From Enterococcus hulanensis (GTDB lineage: Bacteria > Bacillota > Bacilli > Lactobacillales > Enterococcaceae), in NCBI RefSeq assembly GCF_005405485.1, contig NZ_BJED01000009.1:124001-188000 (forward strand): a stretch of 64,000 nucleotides of DNA. Direction: 5' to 3'. The translations under genes and the position numbers were made by a program. Below the pieces are notes generated by a model. That model had not been told where the DNA came from and did not search any database. It was given only the letters and a program-made list of their open reading frames with translations. Positions 22,025 to 31,278 of this stretch are shown one piece after another. The first letter of the stretch is position 1. Each line of letters begins with the position of its first letter.

Positions 22025-22714
22025 CTACTTTAAGTAATTTTCTTCACGTAAACTGAAATATTTGGTTTCTCCGACAATAATGTGGTCTAATAGCTCGATT
22101 CCCATCATCGCTCCACACTCCTTGACTCGTTCCGTGAAATCCAAATCATTCTGCGAGGGGGTGGGATTTCCTGAAGGATGGTTATGCCCTAAAGCGACCC
22201 GTGCCGCACTGATTCGGACAGCTTCACGAAATATCTCTCTTGGGTGAGCAATGCTTTGATTGAGTGATCCGATGAAGATCGTCTTTTGTAAAATGATCTC
22301 ATTTTTAGTATTTAAAAAGAAGGCCACCAAATGTTCCTGCTGACAGTCTTTCAACTCAGAGATCAGAAGCTGCCCTAATGAAAAGCTGGACTGAACCTTC
22401 CCCATCTTAGGCTGCAACGCTCGATTGATCCGATAACCGAATTCCATCATCGCCTTGAGCTCGATTGCCCGAGTCTCACCAATTCCTTTAAATTGTTGGA
22501 GTTCCTGCAGCGTGGCATGTTTCAAATCGTATAGCGCTGGATATTTTCGCAAAATGCTCCCCGCCAACTCCATGACATTTTGCTGACGCGAACCATTCCG
22601 CAAAATGATCGCCAATAATTCTTGATCCGATAAATGCTTTTCCCCTTCTCGCAGCAAACGTTCTCGCGGCCAAGAACTTTCTGGCAGCTCTTGTAATAAT
22701 AAACTCTTCTCCAT
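22025..22714 (-). CDS. radC: RadC family JAMM-domain protein
   Basis: This 229-residue protein has an N-terminal helix-hairpin-helix domain (about 68-92, LQQFKGIGETRAIEL) and a C-terminal JAB/MPN metalloprotease-like domain with HNHPSGNPTPSQND at 177-190. It was named for a DNA-repair phenotype that was later disputed; biochemical function is unknown. The ATG follows an AAGGAG site that is part of a long hairpin (see separate entry), so translation may be conditional. Confidence 0.92.
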   Translation of the reverse strand: MEKSLLLQELPESSWPRERLLREGEKHLSDQELLAIILRNGSRQQNVMELAGSILRKYPALYDLKHATLQELQQFKGIGETRAIELKAMMEFGYRINRALQPKMGKVQSSFSLGQLLISELKDCQQEHLVAFFLNTKNEIILQKTIFIGSLNQSIAHPREIFREAVRISAARVALGHNHPSGNPTPSQNDLDFTERVKECGAMMGIELLDHIIVGETKYFSLREENYLK

Positions 22715-22716
22715 AA

Positions 22717-22760
22717 AAAACTCCTTTACCTACTTTCAATAAAGTACGCAAAGGAGTTTT
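22717..22760 (-). promoter_or_regulatory. Hairpin covering the radC ribosome site
   Basis: In minus-strand RNA AAAACUCCUUU (22750-22760) pairs perfectly with AAAGGAGUUUU (22717-22727); inside, UACUUU (22741-22746) pairs with AAAGUA (22731-22736). The second arm contains the radC Shine-Dalgarno and is followed by further U residues before the ATG, so it can act as a terminator for the upstream HAD gene, as a block to radC translation, or both. Confidence 0.7.
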
Positions 22761-22762
22761 GA

Positions 22763-23422
22763 TTAATCTTCTAAAAATTCAATCACATCATGCAGCGATG
22801 TAAAAACTGCTTCTGTCTTTTCTCTTAGTTCAGCCGTCGGAGGTACAATATCCGGTACCATCACAACCGGAACACCCGCACCCTCTGCCGCTAAAATACC
22901 ATTTTTTGAATCCTCCAGCACTAAGCAATCTGCGCCGCTCATGCCCAAGCGTTCGGCAGCGATCACAAAAATTTCTGGATCTGGTTTGGCAAATTTCACG
23001 TCTTCTGCAGAAATAATATCTGAAAATTTATCTCGGATGCCTGCATGCTCCAATAAAATTTCAATGACAGGTCGGACATTACTTGAAGCCAACACCCGCG
23101 GGATTTCTTTTTCTTCTAAATAAGCCAGCAGCTCATGAACACCGGGCTTCAAATCAACCTCACCTGTTTTGAAACGGTCATGTGCCATTCCCCAGCTCTC
23201 ATCGATAAATTTTTGCACGGTCTCTTCACCATGGTCCGCATACATTTTGTGCAATTCTGCCCATACTTCTTCATCCGAAATACCGATAAAACGAGCATAG
23301 GTATCCTTCGTGAAAGGAATGTCGTATTTATCCGCCACGACTAAGTTCGCTTCACAATAAATCGACTCTGTATCAAACAACAGACCATCCATGTCGAAAA
23401 TAATTCCCTTAACTTTTTTCAT
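22763..23422 (-). CDS. HAD-superfamily phosphatase (beta-phosphoglucomutase-like)
   Basis: This 219-residue protein has HAD motif I (FDMDGLLFDTES, 9-20), motif II near VLASSNVRP, Lys in KFAKPDPEIF and motif III LVLEDSKNG. The helical cap inserted after motif I places it with PgmB/YcsE-type phosphatases (subfamily IA). Substrate unknown. The ATG lies within the end of folC (14-nt overlap) and has GGAGG upstream. Confidence 0.88.
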   Translation of the reverse strand: MKKVKGIIFDMDGLLFDTESIYCEANLVVADKYDIPFTKDTYARFIGISDEEVWAELHKMYADHGEETVQKFIDESWGMAHDRFKTGEVDLKPGVHELLAYLEEKEIPRVLASSNVRPVIEILLEHAGIRDKFSDIISAEDVKFAKPDPEIFVIAAERLGMSGADCLVLEDSKNGILAAEGAGVPVVMVPDIVPPTAELREKTEAVFTSLHDVIEFLED

Positions 23423-24722
23423 TCGTACCTCCTAAGGTTAATAATAATTGACGTACTTCAGAAACGAAGTACAGTGATCCTGTAATTAATAGTAAATCAT
23501 CGTCCCCCATATCTTCTAACAACTCACCTAAGCCAAACTGCCACAGTGAAACAACTTCGAAGCGGCTGTCCAATTTATCAAATCGGCTAAGATTCAACGC
23601 TTTAGGATATTCAAATGTCGTTAAATAAATACGGGCGTTGGGAATTTCTAAAAGCAGCGTCAGCATTTGATCGATGTCTTTTGTTTCTAATGCTGAAAAA
23701 AGAATTTTAATGTTGTAATCGCGAAATTCACGTTTTACATTCTCTACTAAACGTTTGATAGCATGACCATTGTGAGCCCCATCCATGACGATCAAGGGCT
23801 CTTCACTGATCTTTTCCATCCGTGCGGGCCATTGCGCCTTTGCCAAACCTTTTTGGATCGTCTTTTCCTCAAATGGCAGACCTTGCTGGTCGCAATATAA
23901 ATGAAAGAGCTCAATGGCAACTCCAGCGTTTTCGACTTGATGCCGTCCTAATAATGGAACTTTAAGAGAAGAAAGTTTCCCTGCGCGATCAGTAAAACTG
24001 AACAGTTCCCCCCATGCAGCATCTGGTCGTAAATAATCTACCTGATATTCTTCACCATAGCGATAGACCTTTGCCGTTTCAGTCACAGCTTTTTCAACGA
24101 TCTCAATTAAGGGACCTGTCGTGATTTTTCCTGTGACTACTGGTGTATTTTTCTTGATGATCCCTGCCTTTTGCTGTGCGATCTCATTTAACGTGTCTCC
24201 TAAAACCTCCATATGATCATAACCAATCGTAGTGATCGCAGTCAAAATCGGTTCCACTACATTCGTTGAATCAAGCAATCCGCCTAAGCCAACCTCGACG
24301 ATGGCAACATCGATCTTTTCAGCGGCAAAATAATCCAGCATGATCGCGGTTAAAATTTCAAATTCCGTGATACCGTTGATCGCCGGATCTTGATCCAACT
24401 CAGCCACGATTGGTTGGTACTTCTCAACATATTGAATCAGTACAGCGTCAGGGATTGGTTTCGCATCAATCGCGATCCGTTCATTGAACTCTTCAATATA
24501 AGGTGATGTGAAGCTGCCTACTGTTACTCCTGCTTCCATCAAAATGCTGCGTAAATAGGCAACCGTTGACCCTTTACCATTCGTACCGGCGATATGGATC
24601 ACAGGTACTTTTTTTTCAGGATTTTCTACTTTATTCAATAAAGCTTGGATACGATCTAAACCTGGGCGCGACCCAAATTTTTTCCGACTATGAATCCAAG
24701 CAATCGCTTCTTCTATCGTCAA
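23409..24722 (-). CDS. folC: Folylpolyglutamate synthase / dihydrofolate synthase
   Basis: FolC adds glutamates to folates and may form dihydrofolate from dihydropteroate. The P-loop HIAGTNGKGST and SFTSPYIEEFNERI are diagnostic; DGAHN in the C-terminal domain is the Mur-ligase-like segment. I favour a TTG start at 24720-24722 because GAGGCG lies 7 nt upstream; an ATG five codons earlier lacks a ribosome site. Length about 437 residues, normal for the family. Not linked to other folate genes here. Confidence 0.93.
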   Translation of the reverse strand: MTIEEAIAWIHSRKKFGSRPGLDRIQALLNKVENPEKKVPVIHIAGTNGKGSTVAYLRSILMEAGVTVGSFTSPYIEEFNERIAIDAKPIPDAVLIQYVEKYQPIVAELDQDPAINGITEFEILTAIMLDYFAAEKIDVAIVEVGLGGLLDSTNVVEPILTAITTIGYDHMEVLGDTLNEIAQQKAGIIKKNTPVVTGKITTGPLIEIVEKAVTETAKVYRYGEEYQVDYLRPDAAWGELFSFTDRAGKLSSLKVPLLGRHQVENAGVAIELFHLYCDQQGLPFEEKTIQKGLAKAQWPARMEKISEEPLIVMDGAHNGHAIKRLVENVKREFRDYNIKILFSALETKDIDQMLTLLLEIPNARIYLTTFEYPKALNLSRFDKLDSRFEVVSLWQFGLGELLEDMGDDDLLLITGSLYFVSEVRQLLLTLGGTNEKS

Positions 24723-24851
24723 AATTATTCGCCTCATTTACATCAATTTTTGCATGCCTCTAGTATAGCAAAGATTATCAAAGAAAGATTGCGCTGCGCA
24801 GATGAATTCTTTTAAAAGAAGAGAAATTTTTAATAATTCATTCCATTTAAC

Positions 24852-24884
24852 AAAAAAATAAGTGCAGCCTTAACAAAGCTGCAC
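24852..24884 (-). terminator. Intrinsic terminator of valS
   Basis: GTGCAGC (24878-24884 on the minus strand) pairs with GCTGCAC (24862-24868) and the stem is followed by TTATTTTTTT. It lies 22 nt after the valS stop. Confidence 0.85.
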
Positions 24885-24905
24885 CCATTTAATCAATTAT
24901 TCTTT

Positions 24906-27545
24906 TTAAGAAATCGTCCGCAAGCTTTCGATACGCTCTTGAACAGCGGCTTGTTTTTCTAAATAATCTTTTTCTTTCTCACGTTCTTCAGCAACGACAT
25001 TTTCCGGTGCATTTGCTACAAAGCGTTCGTTGGCTAATTTTCCTTGAACACGTTTCACTTCACCAGTCCATTTTGCTAATTCTTTTTCCAAACGTTTGAT
25101 TTCTTCTTCGATGTTGATCAAGCCGGCTAATGGAAGATAAATTTCCGCACCAGTCAATACCGCAGACATCGCTAAATCAGGCGCCGTAATATCACTGGCA
25201 ATCACTAATTCTTCTGGATTACAGAAGCGTTCGATGTAGCTGGTGTTTTCGATCAAGAATTCATCCACCTTTGGATCACTTGTTTTAATCAGCAAGGTGA
25301 TTGGTTTTGACAGCGGCGTATTCACTTCAGCACGAATATTCCGAACAGAACGAATCAGCTCCTTCAAAACTTCCATTCCTTTAGCCGCTGATTCATCGTT
25401 GTTTTCTGGATGAACGACTGGATAGTCAGCTACAACTAAGGATTCGCCGGTATGAGGAATCTTCGCCCAAATTTCTTCTGTTACAAACGGCATGATTGGG
25501 TGCAATAGACGTAATGTTTGGTCTAAGACATACACTAAAATACTCTTCGTCGTTTGCTTGGCTGCTTCATCTTCACCGTAAAGAATCTCTTTACTCATTT
25601 CAATGTACCAGTCACAGAAATCATCCCACATGAAATTGTATAATTGACGACCCGCTTCACCAAATTCAAATTGATCAAATAAATTCGTTACTTTTTCAAT
25701 CGTTTCGTTCAAACGCGTCAATATCCAACGATCCGCAACGGTTTTTTCTCCAGAAAAGTCAATATCTTCTGCAGTAAAGCCTTCAACATTCATGATTACA
25801 AAACGAGAGGCGTTCCAGATTTTATTAATGAAGTTCCAAGCTGCATCCATTTTCTCATAGCTGAAACGAACATCTTGACCCGGTGCTGAACCAGTTGATA
25901 GGAACCAGCGCAGTGCATCGGCACCATATTTTTCAATGACGTCCATTGGATCGATCCCGTTGCCTAGCGACTTGCTCATCTTGCGTCCTTGCTCATCACG
26001 AATTAATCCATGGATCAGAACATTTTTAAATGGACGTTCATCAGTGAACTCTAAACTTTGGAAGATCATCCGGCTAACCCAGAAGAAAATGATATCGTAG
26101 CCAGTCACTAATGTGCTGGTTGGGAAGTAGCGTTTGTAGTCTTCGCTTTCCTCATCAGGCCAGCCCATCGTAGAAAACGGCCATAATGCTGAACTGAACC
26201 AAGTATCCAATACGTCCGGATCTTGTTCCCAGTTTTCACTATCTGCTGGTGCTTCCATGCCAACATACATTTCTCCAGTTTCTTTGTGATACCAAGCCGG
26301 AATACGGTGGCCCCACCATAACTGACGAGAAATTACCCAATCATGAACATTTTCCATCCAGGTCATAAAGGTATTATTAAAACGAGGCGGGAAGAATTCT
26401 ACTGCATTGTCGGTGCTTTGATTTTTCACTGCTTGATCTGCCAACGGTCCCATCTTAACAAACCATTGGGTAGATAACCGCGGCTCAACAACCACACCGG
26501 TTCTTTCTGAATGTCCCACGCTATGAACCATTTTTTCAACTTTAATTAAACGACCGATTTCTTTAAGATCAGCAACAATCGCTTTGCGAGCTTCGAAACG
26601 ATCCATACCGGCATATTTACCAGCTAGGTTGTTCATGCTGCCGTCTGCATTCATTACATTAACACGCGGCAAATCATGGCGGTTACCAACTTCAAAGTCA
26701 TTAGGATCATGAGCCGGGGTAATCTTCACAGCCCCAGTTCCAAATTCACGTTCCACGTAACTATCTGCAATAATCGGAATTTCCTTATTAACTAACGGTA
26801 AAATGGCTTTCTTACCGATCAAGTCTTGATAGCGCTCATCTTCAGGGTGAACCGCGATCGCCGTATCTCCCAACATTGTTTCAGGCCGAGTTGTCGCGAT
26901 TTCCAATACACCGCTGCCGTCAGCAAGCGGATAAGATACATGATAGAAAGCACCCTCTAGATCCTTATGAATAACTTCAATATCAGATAAAGCCGTCTTA
27001 GCTTGCGGATCCCAATTGATAATGTACTCGCCGCGGTAAATCAAATCCTTTTCATATAAAGAAACAAAGACTTTACGAACTGCATCAGACAGTCCGTCAT
27101 CCAAGGTGAAACGTTCACGTCCATAATCAAGTGATAAGCCTAGTTTTGCCCATTGTTCCCGAATATGTCCGGCATATTCATCTTTCCATTCCCAAACTTG
27201 ATCGACGAACTTTTCGCGGCCAAGATCATAACGAGAAATCCCTTGTTCTCTTAATTTTTCTTCAACCTTTGCTTGAGTAGCGATACCTGCATGGTCCATT
27301 CCCGGCAGCCATAACGTATCAAAACCCTGCATCCGTTTTTGACGAATGATCATGTCTTGTAAAGTCGTGTCCCAAGCGTGTCCTAAGTGCAGCTTTCCAG
27401 TTACATTTGGCGGTGGGATTACGATTGAATAGGGGTTTGCTTGTTTATCTTCTGATGGTTTGAATAAATCCTGATCTAACCATTTTTGGTAGCGACCCGC
27501 TTCAATTTCTTGCGGATTGAATTTTGTTGGTAAATTTTCAGTCAT
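24906..27545 (-). CDS. valS: Valyl-tRNA synthetase
   Basis: This 879-residue class I synthetase has the HIGH motif as HLGH in [14 protein letters not shown], the CP1 editing domain (about 190-340), KMSKS in [11 protein letters not shown], an anticodon-binding helical domain and a C-terminal coiled-coil arm (about 810-879). It charges tRNA-Val. Expression should be controlled by the T-box leader directly upstream. Confidence 0.97.
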   Translation of the reverse strand: MTENLPTKFNPQEIEAGRYQKWLDQDLFKPSEDKQANPYSIVIPPPNVTGKLHLGHAWDTTLQDMIIRQKRMQGFDTLWLPGMDHAGIATQAKVEEKLREQGISRYDLGREKFVDQVWEWKDEYAGHIREQWAKLGLSLDYGRERFTLDDGLSDAVRKVFVSLYEKDLIYRGEYIINWDPQAKTALSDIEVIHKDLEGAFYHVSYPLADGSGVLEIATTRPETMLGDTAIAVHPEDERYQDLIGKKAILPLVNKEIPIIADSYVEREFGTGAVKITPAHDPNDFEVGNRHDLPRVNVMNADGSMNNLAGKYAGMDRFEARKAIVADLKEIGRLIKVEKMVHSVGHSERTGVVVEPRLSTQWFVKMGPLADQAVKNQSTDNAVEFFPPRFNNTFMTWMENVHDWVISRQLWWGHRIPAWYHKETGEMYVGMEAPADSENWEQDPDVLDTWFSSALWPFSTMGWPDEESEDYKRYFPTSTLVTGYDIIFFWVSRMIFQSLEFTDERPFKNVLIHGLIRDEQGRKMSKSLGNGIDPMDVIEKYGADALRWFLSTGSAPGQDVRFSYEKMDAAWNFINKIWNASRFVIMNVEGFTAEDIDFSGEKTVADRWILTRLNETIEKVTNLFDQFEFGEAGRQLYNFMWDDFCDWYIEMSKEILYGEDEAAKQTTKSILVYVLDQTLRLLHPIMPFVTEEIWAKIPHTGESLVVADYPVVHPENNDESAAKGMEVLKELIRSVRNIRAEVNTPLSKPITLLIKTSDPKVDEFLIENTSYIERFCNPEELVIASDITAPDLAMSAVLTGAEIYLPLAGLINIEEEIKRLEKELAKWTGEVKRVQGKLANERFVANAPENVVAEEREKEKDYLEKQAAVQERIESLRTIS

Positions 27546-27604
27546 ATAAGTTCCTCCTAATGATTGTTTTGTGGGTAATTTATGTTTCCTAGTTCAGAAA
27601 TTCT

Positions 27605-27851
27605 GAACGAATAAAAAAGTCCTAGAACACAAATGTGTTCTAGGACGTAAATTACGCGGTACCACCTAAATTGCAGAAAAAACTTCTGCCGCTCAAACAT
27701 GCTCTAACGGTCATGTGCCGTGCGCTCTTACTTGCTTCAGATCGCAAACTCCCAAGCTACCTTCCATGAGCCAAAGTAAAGATGTCTCAGCCATGCATCT
27801 TCTCTCTTAAACTTCGCTTCTCACGTACTCCTCTTGTTCATCGTCTGAATC
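27605..27851 (-). promoter_or_regulatory. T-box leader of valS
   Basis: The leader starts with the typical GATGAACAAGAGGAGTA near 27840, includes a stem AAGATG/CATCTT, and contains the T-box core AGGTGGTACCGCG (27655-27667) that pairs with the tRNA acceptor end. It ends with a perfect 12-bp terminator stem (27619-27646) and U-run (27612-27618). Uncharged tRNA-Val is expected to favour the antiterminator. A GTA triplet in GAAGGTAGC could be the Val specifier, but I could not fix the specifier loop with certainty. Confidence 0.93.
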
Positions 27852-27880
27852 ATTCTACAATGAAGTCAGAAACTTGTAAA
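27852..27880 (-). promoter_or_regulatory. Promoter of the valS T-box transcript
   Basis: Minus-strand TTTACA (27875-27880) and TAGAAT (27852-27857) have an ideal 17-nt spacer. The -35 is only a few nucleotides from the rex stop codon. Confidence 0.75.
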
Positions 27881-27883
27881 GTC

Positions 27884-28519
27884 CTACTGACCATCAAAAT
27901 AAATCAACGTCTGCAGCTCAGAGGTTAAATCAATATAGTGCACATGAACATTATCCGGTACTTTCAACGGATCTGGAGCAAAATTCAAGATCGCTGTGAC
28001 ACCGTTAGCAACCACTTGATTGATCGCTCTTTGGGCATTTTGGCTGGGAACCGTTGAGATCGCAACGGTAATTTTTTCTTTTGCCAATACATCATCCATT
28101 TCATCAATTGAATGGATATAATAGCCGCAAATTTCTTTACCAACTTTTTCAGGATCATTATCAAATGCGCAAACGATATTTAAATTCTCATTGCGCCGAA
28201 AATTATTATTTAAAAGCGCTTGGCCTAGATTTCCACAGCCAATCAGTGCAATTCGCTTTTCTTCCTTGGTTTCCAGCATATCGCTGAAAACTTTGATCAA
28301 GTCGCTGACATCATAGCCATAACCGCTTCTGCCTAACTCGCCAAAATGAGAAAAGTCTCGACGAATCGTTGCAGAACCGACTTGAGTCATTTTACTCAGC
28401 TCAGAAGATTTAACGCGGGTAATACCATTTTTTTCCAAGCCTTTTAAGCAACGCAGGTACAAAGACAGCCTTTTCGTTGTCGCTTTTGATAGTTGTGGTT
28501 TTTGAATGATCCGCTCCAT
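27884..28519 (-). CDS. rex: Redox-sensing transcriptional repressor Rex
   Basis: Rex senses the NADH/NAD ratio and represses fermentation and NADH-reoxidation genes. The 211-residue protein has an N-terminal winged helix (about 1-80, with QVGSATIRRDFSHFGELGR), a Rossmann fold with GCGNLG at 94-99 and a C-terminal swapped helix. It is monocistronic. The promoter region has TGTGAA and related half-sites but no clean Rex operator. Confidence 0.96.
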   Translation of the reverse strand: MERIIQKPQLSKATTKRLSLYLRCLKGLEKNGITRVKSSELSKMTQVGSATIRRDFSHFGELGRSGYGYDVSDLIKVFSDMLETKEEKRIALIGCGNLGQALLNNNFRRNENLNIVCAFDNDPEKVGKEICGYYIHSIDEMDDVLAKEKITVAISTVPSQNAQRAINQVVANGVTAILNFAPDPLKVPDNVHVHYIDLTSELQTLIYFDGQ

Positions 28520-28667
28520 GGTCGTTCTCCTTGTTTATCTTAATGAATTATTTTTTGCTTTTCATGTCATCTGCAAATCTACCGTTTAAGATAGAAAAAA
28601 ATTTGTTTGTTAAACACTTCACATAAATGATTTTAACATGTAGAAAAAGCAATAACAATCGTTTGCC

Positions 28668-28700
28668 AAAAAAAGAGCAAGAAAGTATCCTTTCTTGCTC
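28668..28700 (-). terminator. Intrinsic terminator of iscS-thiI
   Basis: A perfect 11-bp stem (GAGCAAGAAAG/CTTTCTTGCTC) with a 4-nt loop is followed on the minus strand by seven U residues, a few nucleotides after thiI. Confidence 0.93.
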
Positions 28701-28707
28701 AAAATAA

Positions 28708-29922
28708 TTATAAGAACTCTGCAAACTCTTCGTTTTTTTCTGCCTGAGCAGGAGCGATTTCTTCAAACTTCAGTCCCGCTAAACAACGAGCCATCAACCC
28801 TTCAATATCGAAGCGTTCTTCTAATTCTAGAACCTTGTCCAATTTTGGCCGCGTTTTCGGCTGTGGCGGTGCAAAAATCGTACAACAGTCCTCAAACGGT
28901 TGGATCGCCAGTTCAAAGGTATCGATTTTTTCTGCCAGCTCGATAATCTCTGTTTTGTCCATCGTCACGACTGGACGAATAATCGGTGTAGTCGTAACTT
29001 CATTGATAGCTACCATGCTGTGTAACGTTTGTGAGGCAACCTGTCCCAAAGATTCCCCATTAATGATCACTAAGCCATGGCGCATTTCACGAATCGCATC
29101 AGTTAAACGCAGCATCATTCGTCTGGTTAATGTCATCCAATAGCCTTGCGGACTATGCTGCTTGATTTCTTCTTGAATCTCAGTGAAGGGCACTTCAATA
29201 AACTGAATATTGCCGACATATGGAGTTAATTTTTCCGTTAGGTCTTTCGCCTTTTGCAATGCTTGCTCACTCGTATACGGCGGACTTGCGAAATGAACTG
29301 CTTCGATCTCAACGCCGCGCTTCATTGCTAAGTAACCGGCAACAGGTGAATCGATCCCGCCAGACAACATCAACATACCCCGACCGCTAGTCCCCACTGG
29401 CAAGCCGCCAGCTCCTTTGATCGTTTCATATGAAAGATACGCGCCATCACGACGAATCTCCACCCGCAGATTGATATCCGGCCGCTTCATCTGCGCCTTA
29501 ATATCCGGACAAACATCCATCACAGCATCTCCTAAAAACTGCTGCAGTTCTTGACTATCTAATTCAAAATGATGATCACTGCGTTTAGCTGTGATTTTAA
29601 AGGTTTCCCTTCCAGTGTAGACTTCTTTCATAATCTGTTGTGCCATTTGCTTTAACGCATCCAAACTTTTTTCAACGCGAATACTAGGGGAAAAATTTTG
29701 AATTCCAAAGACTTTTTCTAACTTAGGTAAAACGAGGCGGCTATCTTCGCCATTTAATAAAATATGCATCCGATCACGATCCGCGTGAATCTTCAAATCA
29801 GGAAATTCAGCCAATGCTCCCCGTACATTTTGTGCTAGTCGCATGATGAAGCTTCGACGATTCTTTCCCTTGGTCGACAACTCGCCATAACGCACCATAA
29901 TTTCAGTATATTGCACGATCAT
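28708..29922 (-). CDS. thiI: tRNA 4-thiouridine synthase ThiI
   Basis: ThiI adenylates tRNA U8 and transfers sulfur; it may also serve thiamine thiazole synthesis. The 404-residue protein has a ferredoxin-like/THUMP region (about 60-165) and a PP-loop ATPase domain with [12 protein letters not shown] near residue 185. It lacks the C-terminal rhodanese domain of the Escherichia coli enzyme, as is normal in Firmicutes, which use a dedicated desulfurase (NifZ type). That desulfurase is the gene 33 nt upstream. Confidence 0.95.
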   Translation of the reverse strand: MIVQYTEIMVRYGELSTKGKNRRSFIMRLAQNVRGALAEFPDLKIHADRDRMHILLNGEDSRLVLPKLEKVFGIQNFSPSIRVEKSLDALKQMAQQIMKEVYTGRETFKITAKRSDHHFELDSQELQQFLGDAVMDVCPDIKAQMKRPDINLRVEIRRDGAYLSYETIKGAGGLPVGTSGRGMLMLSGGIDSPVAGYLAMKRGVEIEAVHFASPPYTSEQALQKAKDLTEKLTPYVGNIQFIEVPFTEIQEEIKQHSPQGYWMTLTRRMMLRLTDAIREMRHGLVIINGESLGQVASQTLHSMVAINEVTTTPIIRPVVTMDKTEIIELAEKIDTFELAIQPFEDCCTIFAPPQPKTRPKLDKVLELEERFDIEGLMARCLAGLKFEEIAPAQAEKNEEFAEFL

Positions 29923-29955
29923 TCTCCTTATTTACTATTTAAATATCGCTTTTCT

Positions 29956-31098
29956 TTAATTGATCTTTGAAAATTTATCGTATAGATGGTTGAACACCAC
30001 CATAAATTGTTCTGCCTCTGCCATCGTACTGGCCTCATCCAAACTAACACGTACGGCCGTTGTGGCAATATCATGGGGAACATTCATCGCATGGAGAGTT
30101 GAACTATCCACTTTTTTACGACTAGAGCAAGCACTCGTGGTCGAGACGAAGATTTGTTTTTCTTCTAAGGCATGAACTAAAACCTCACCACGAATTCCTT
30201 TAATTCCGAAGGTCAAAATGTGAGGAGCAAAGTTTTCATCCCCTGAAAAAATCCTTACTTTGTCATAGCTGGCTAACGCCTCTTTCAAATACTGACGAAT
30301 TACAGCTGTATGATTAGGGCGTTCGGCTCTTTTTTCAAGATGCATTCGCAACGCACGGCTCATAGCTACGATAGCTGGAAGATTTTCCGTCGTTGCCCGT
30401 TGCCCATTTTCCTGACCGCCGCCATTAAGTAAAGGAGCTAACTTTTTCCCAGCTTTCCAATAAATAAAGCCGACACCACGTGGTCCGTGGAATTTGTGAG
30501 CAGAGAAAGTCGCAAAATCAACCCGCGGTGTTAGCCATTTAGCTTGATCAACTTTTCCGATAGCCTGTACGGCATCCACATGAAAATGGATCGTTGGATA
30601 ATTTTCCAAAATATCACTGATAGCTTCAATTGGCTGGATCGCGCCCATCTCATTATTAACACCCATTACTGAAACCAAAATCGTTTCAGGCCGAATTAAT
30701 TCTGCCAATTTTTCTACTTGGACAAAACCATTTTGATCAACAGGAGCGACACTCACATCATACCCAAGTTCTTTCAATTGTTCGGCAGTACGGCCAACCG
30801 CCGGATGCTCTACGCTAGAAATAATAATGTGGTTTCCGTATCCTCGCTTAGCGATCGCAGTCCCCTTCAATACCCAGTTATCACCCTCAGTGCCTCCACT
30901 AGTAAAAAATATTTCACCTGCTTGAACATCCAAAAGCTCTGCGATCTGCTTCCGCGCTTGTTGCAGCAAGCGATTCGCCTGTGTTCCTAAATCATGCAAG
31001 CTGGATGGATTTCCCATAATGCGTTGACTCGTTTTTACATATGTATCAAGTGCTAACGGATAAATTGCAGTCGTTGCACTATTATCAAAATAAATCAT
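29956..31098 (-). CDS. Cysteine desulfurase partnered with ThiI (NifS/IscS family)
   Basis: This 380-residue PLP enzyme has the aspartate of the PLP site in HVDAVQAIGK, the lysine in FSAHKFHGPRG and the catalytic cysteine loop in STTSACSSRK. It takes sulfur from cysteine and probably feeds ThiI, because it lies in the same operon. The start is ATG 31096-31098 with AAGG at a suitable distance; a frame 17 codons longer would overlap the promoter -10 at 31129. Confidence 0.93.
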   Translation of the reverse strand: MIYFDNSATTAIYPLALDTYVKTSQRIMGNPSSLHDLGTQANRLLQQARKQIAELLDVQAGEIFFTSGGTEGDNWVLKGTAIAKRGYGNHIIISSVEHPAVGRTAEQLKELGYDVSVAPVDQNGFVQVEKLAELIRPETILVSVMGVNNEMGAIQPIEAISDILENYPTIHFHVDAVQAIGKVDQAKWLTPRVDFATFSAHKFHGPRGVGFIYWKAGKKLAPLLNGGGQENGQRATTENLPAIVAMSRALRMHLEKRAERPNHTAVIRQYLKEALASYDKVRIFSGDENFAPHILTFGIKGIRGEVLVHALEEKQIFVSTTSACSSRKKVDSSTLHAMNVPHDIATTAVRVSLDEASTMAEAEQFMVVFNHLYDKFSKIN

Positions 31099-31128
31099 TC
31101 TCTGACCTTCCTTCAAAAATTCTTTCCT

Positions 31129-31157
31129 ATTATAGCGAGAATGCCACAAGTCTTCAA
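31129..31157 (-). promoter_or_regulatory. Promoter of the desulfurase-thiI operon
   Basis: Minus-strand TTGAAG (31152-31157) and a perfect TATAAT (31129-31134) are separated by 17 nt, about 30 nt before the start codon. Confidence 0.75.
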
Positions 31158-31249
31158 GTATTCCTTATAAATAAGAAGAGTTTCCTAAACTATCCTAACA
31201 TAACTTTTGATACAACGAATTTATTTAAACGAACAAGAATTAATTTGCA

Positions 31250-31278
31250 CAAAAAAAGCCGAGCATATCGCTCAGCTT
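31250..31278 (-). terminator. Intrinsic terminator of ezrA
   Basis: The stem AAGCTGAGC/GCTCGGCTT (9 bp, one G-U) begins in the ezrA stop codon and runs into a U-tract on the minus strand. Confidence 0.85.

Noticed and set aside
28520-28660. Rex operator in front of rex
   Set aside because: Only one TGTGAA-like half-site; no symmetric TTGTGAA-TTCACAA pair.
28548-28766. Minus-strand frame of 72 codons between rex and thiI
   Set aside because: It runs through the thiI terminator and the end of thiI in a different frame.
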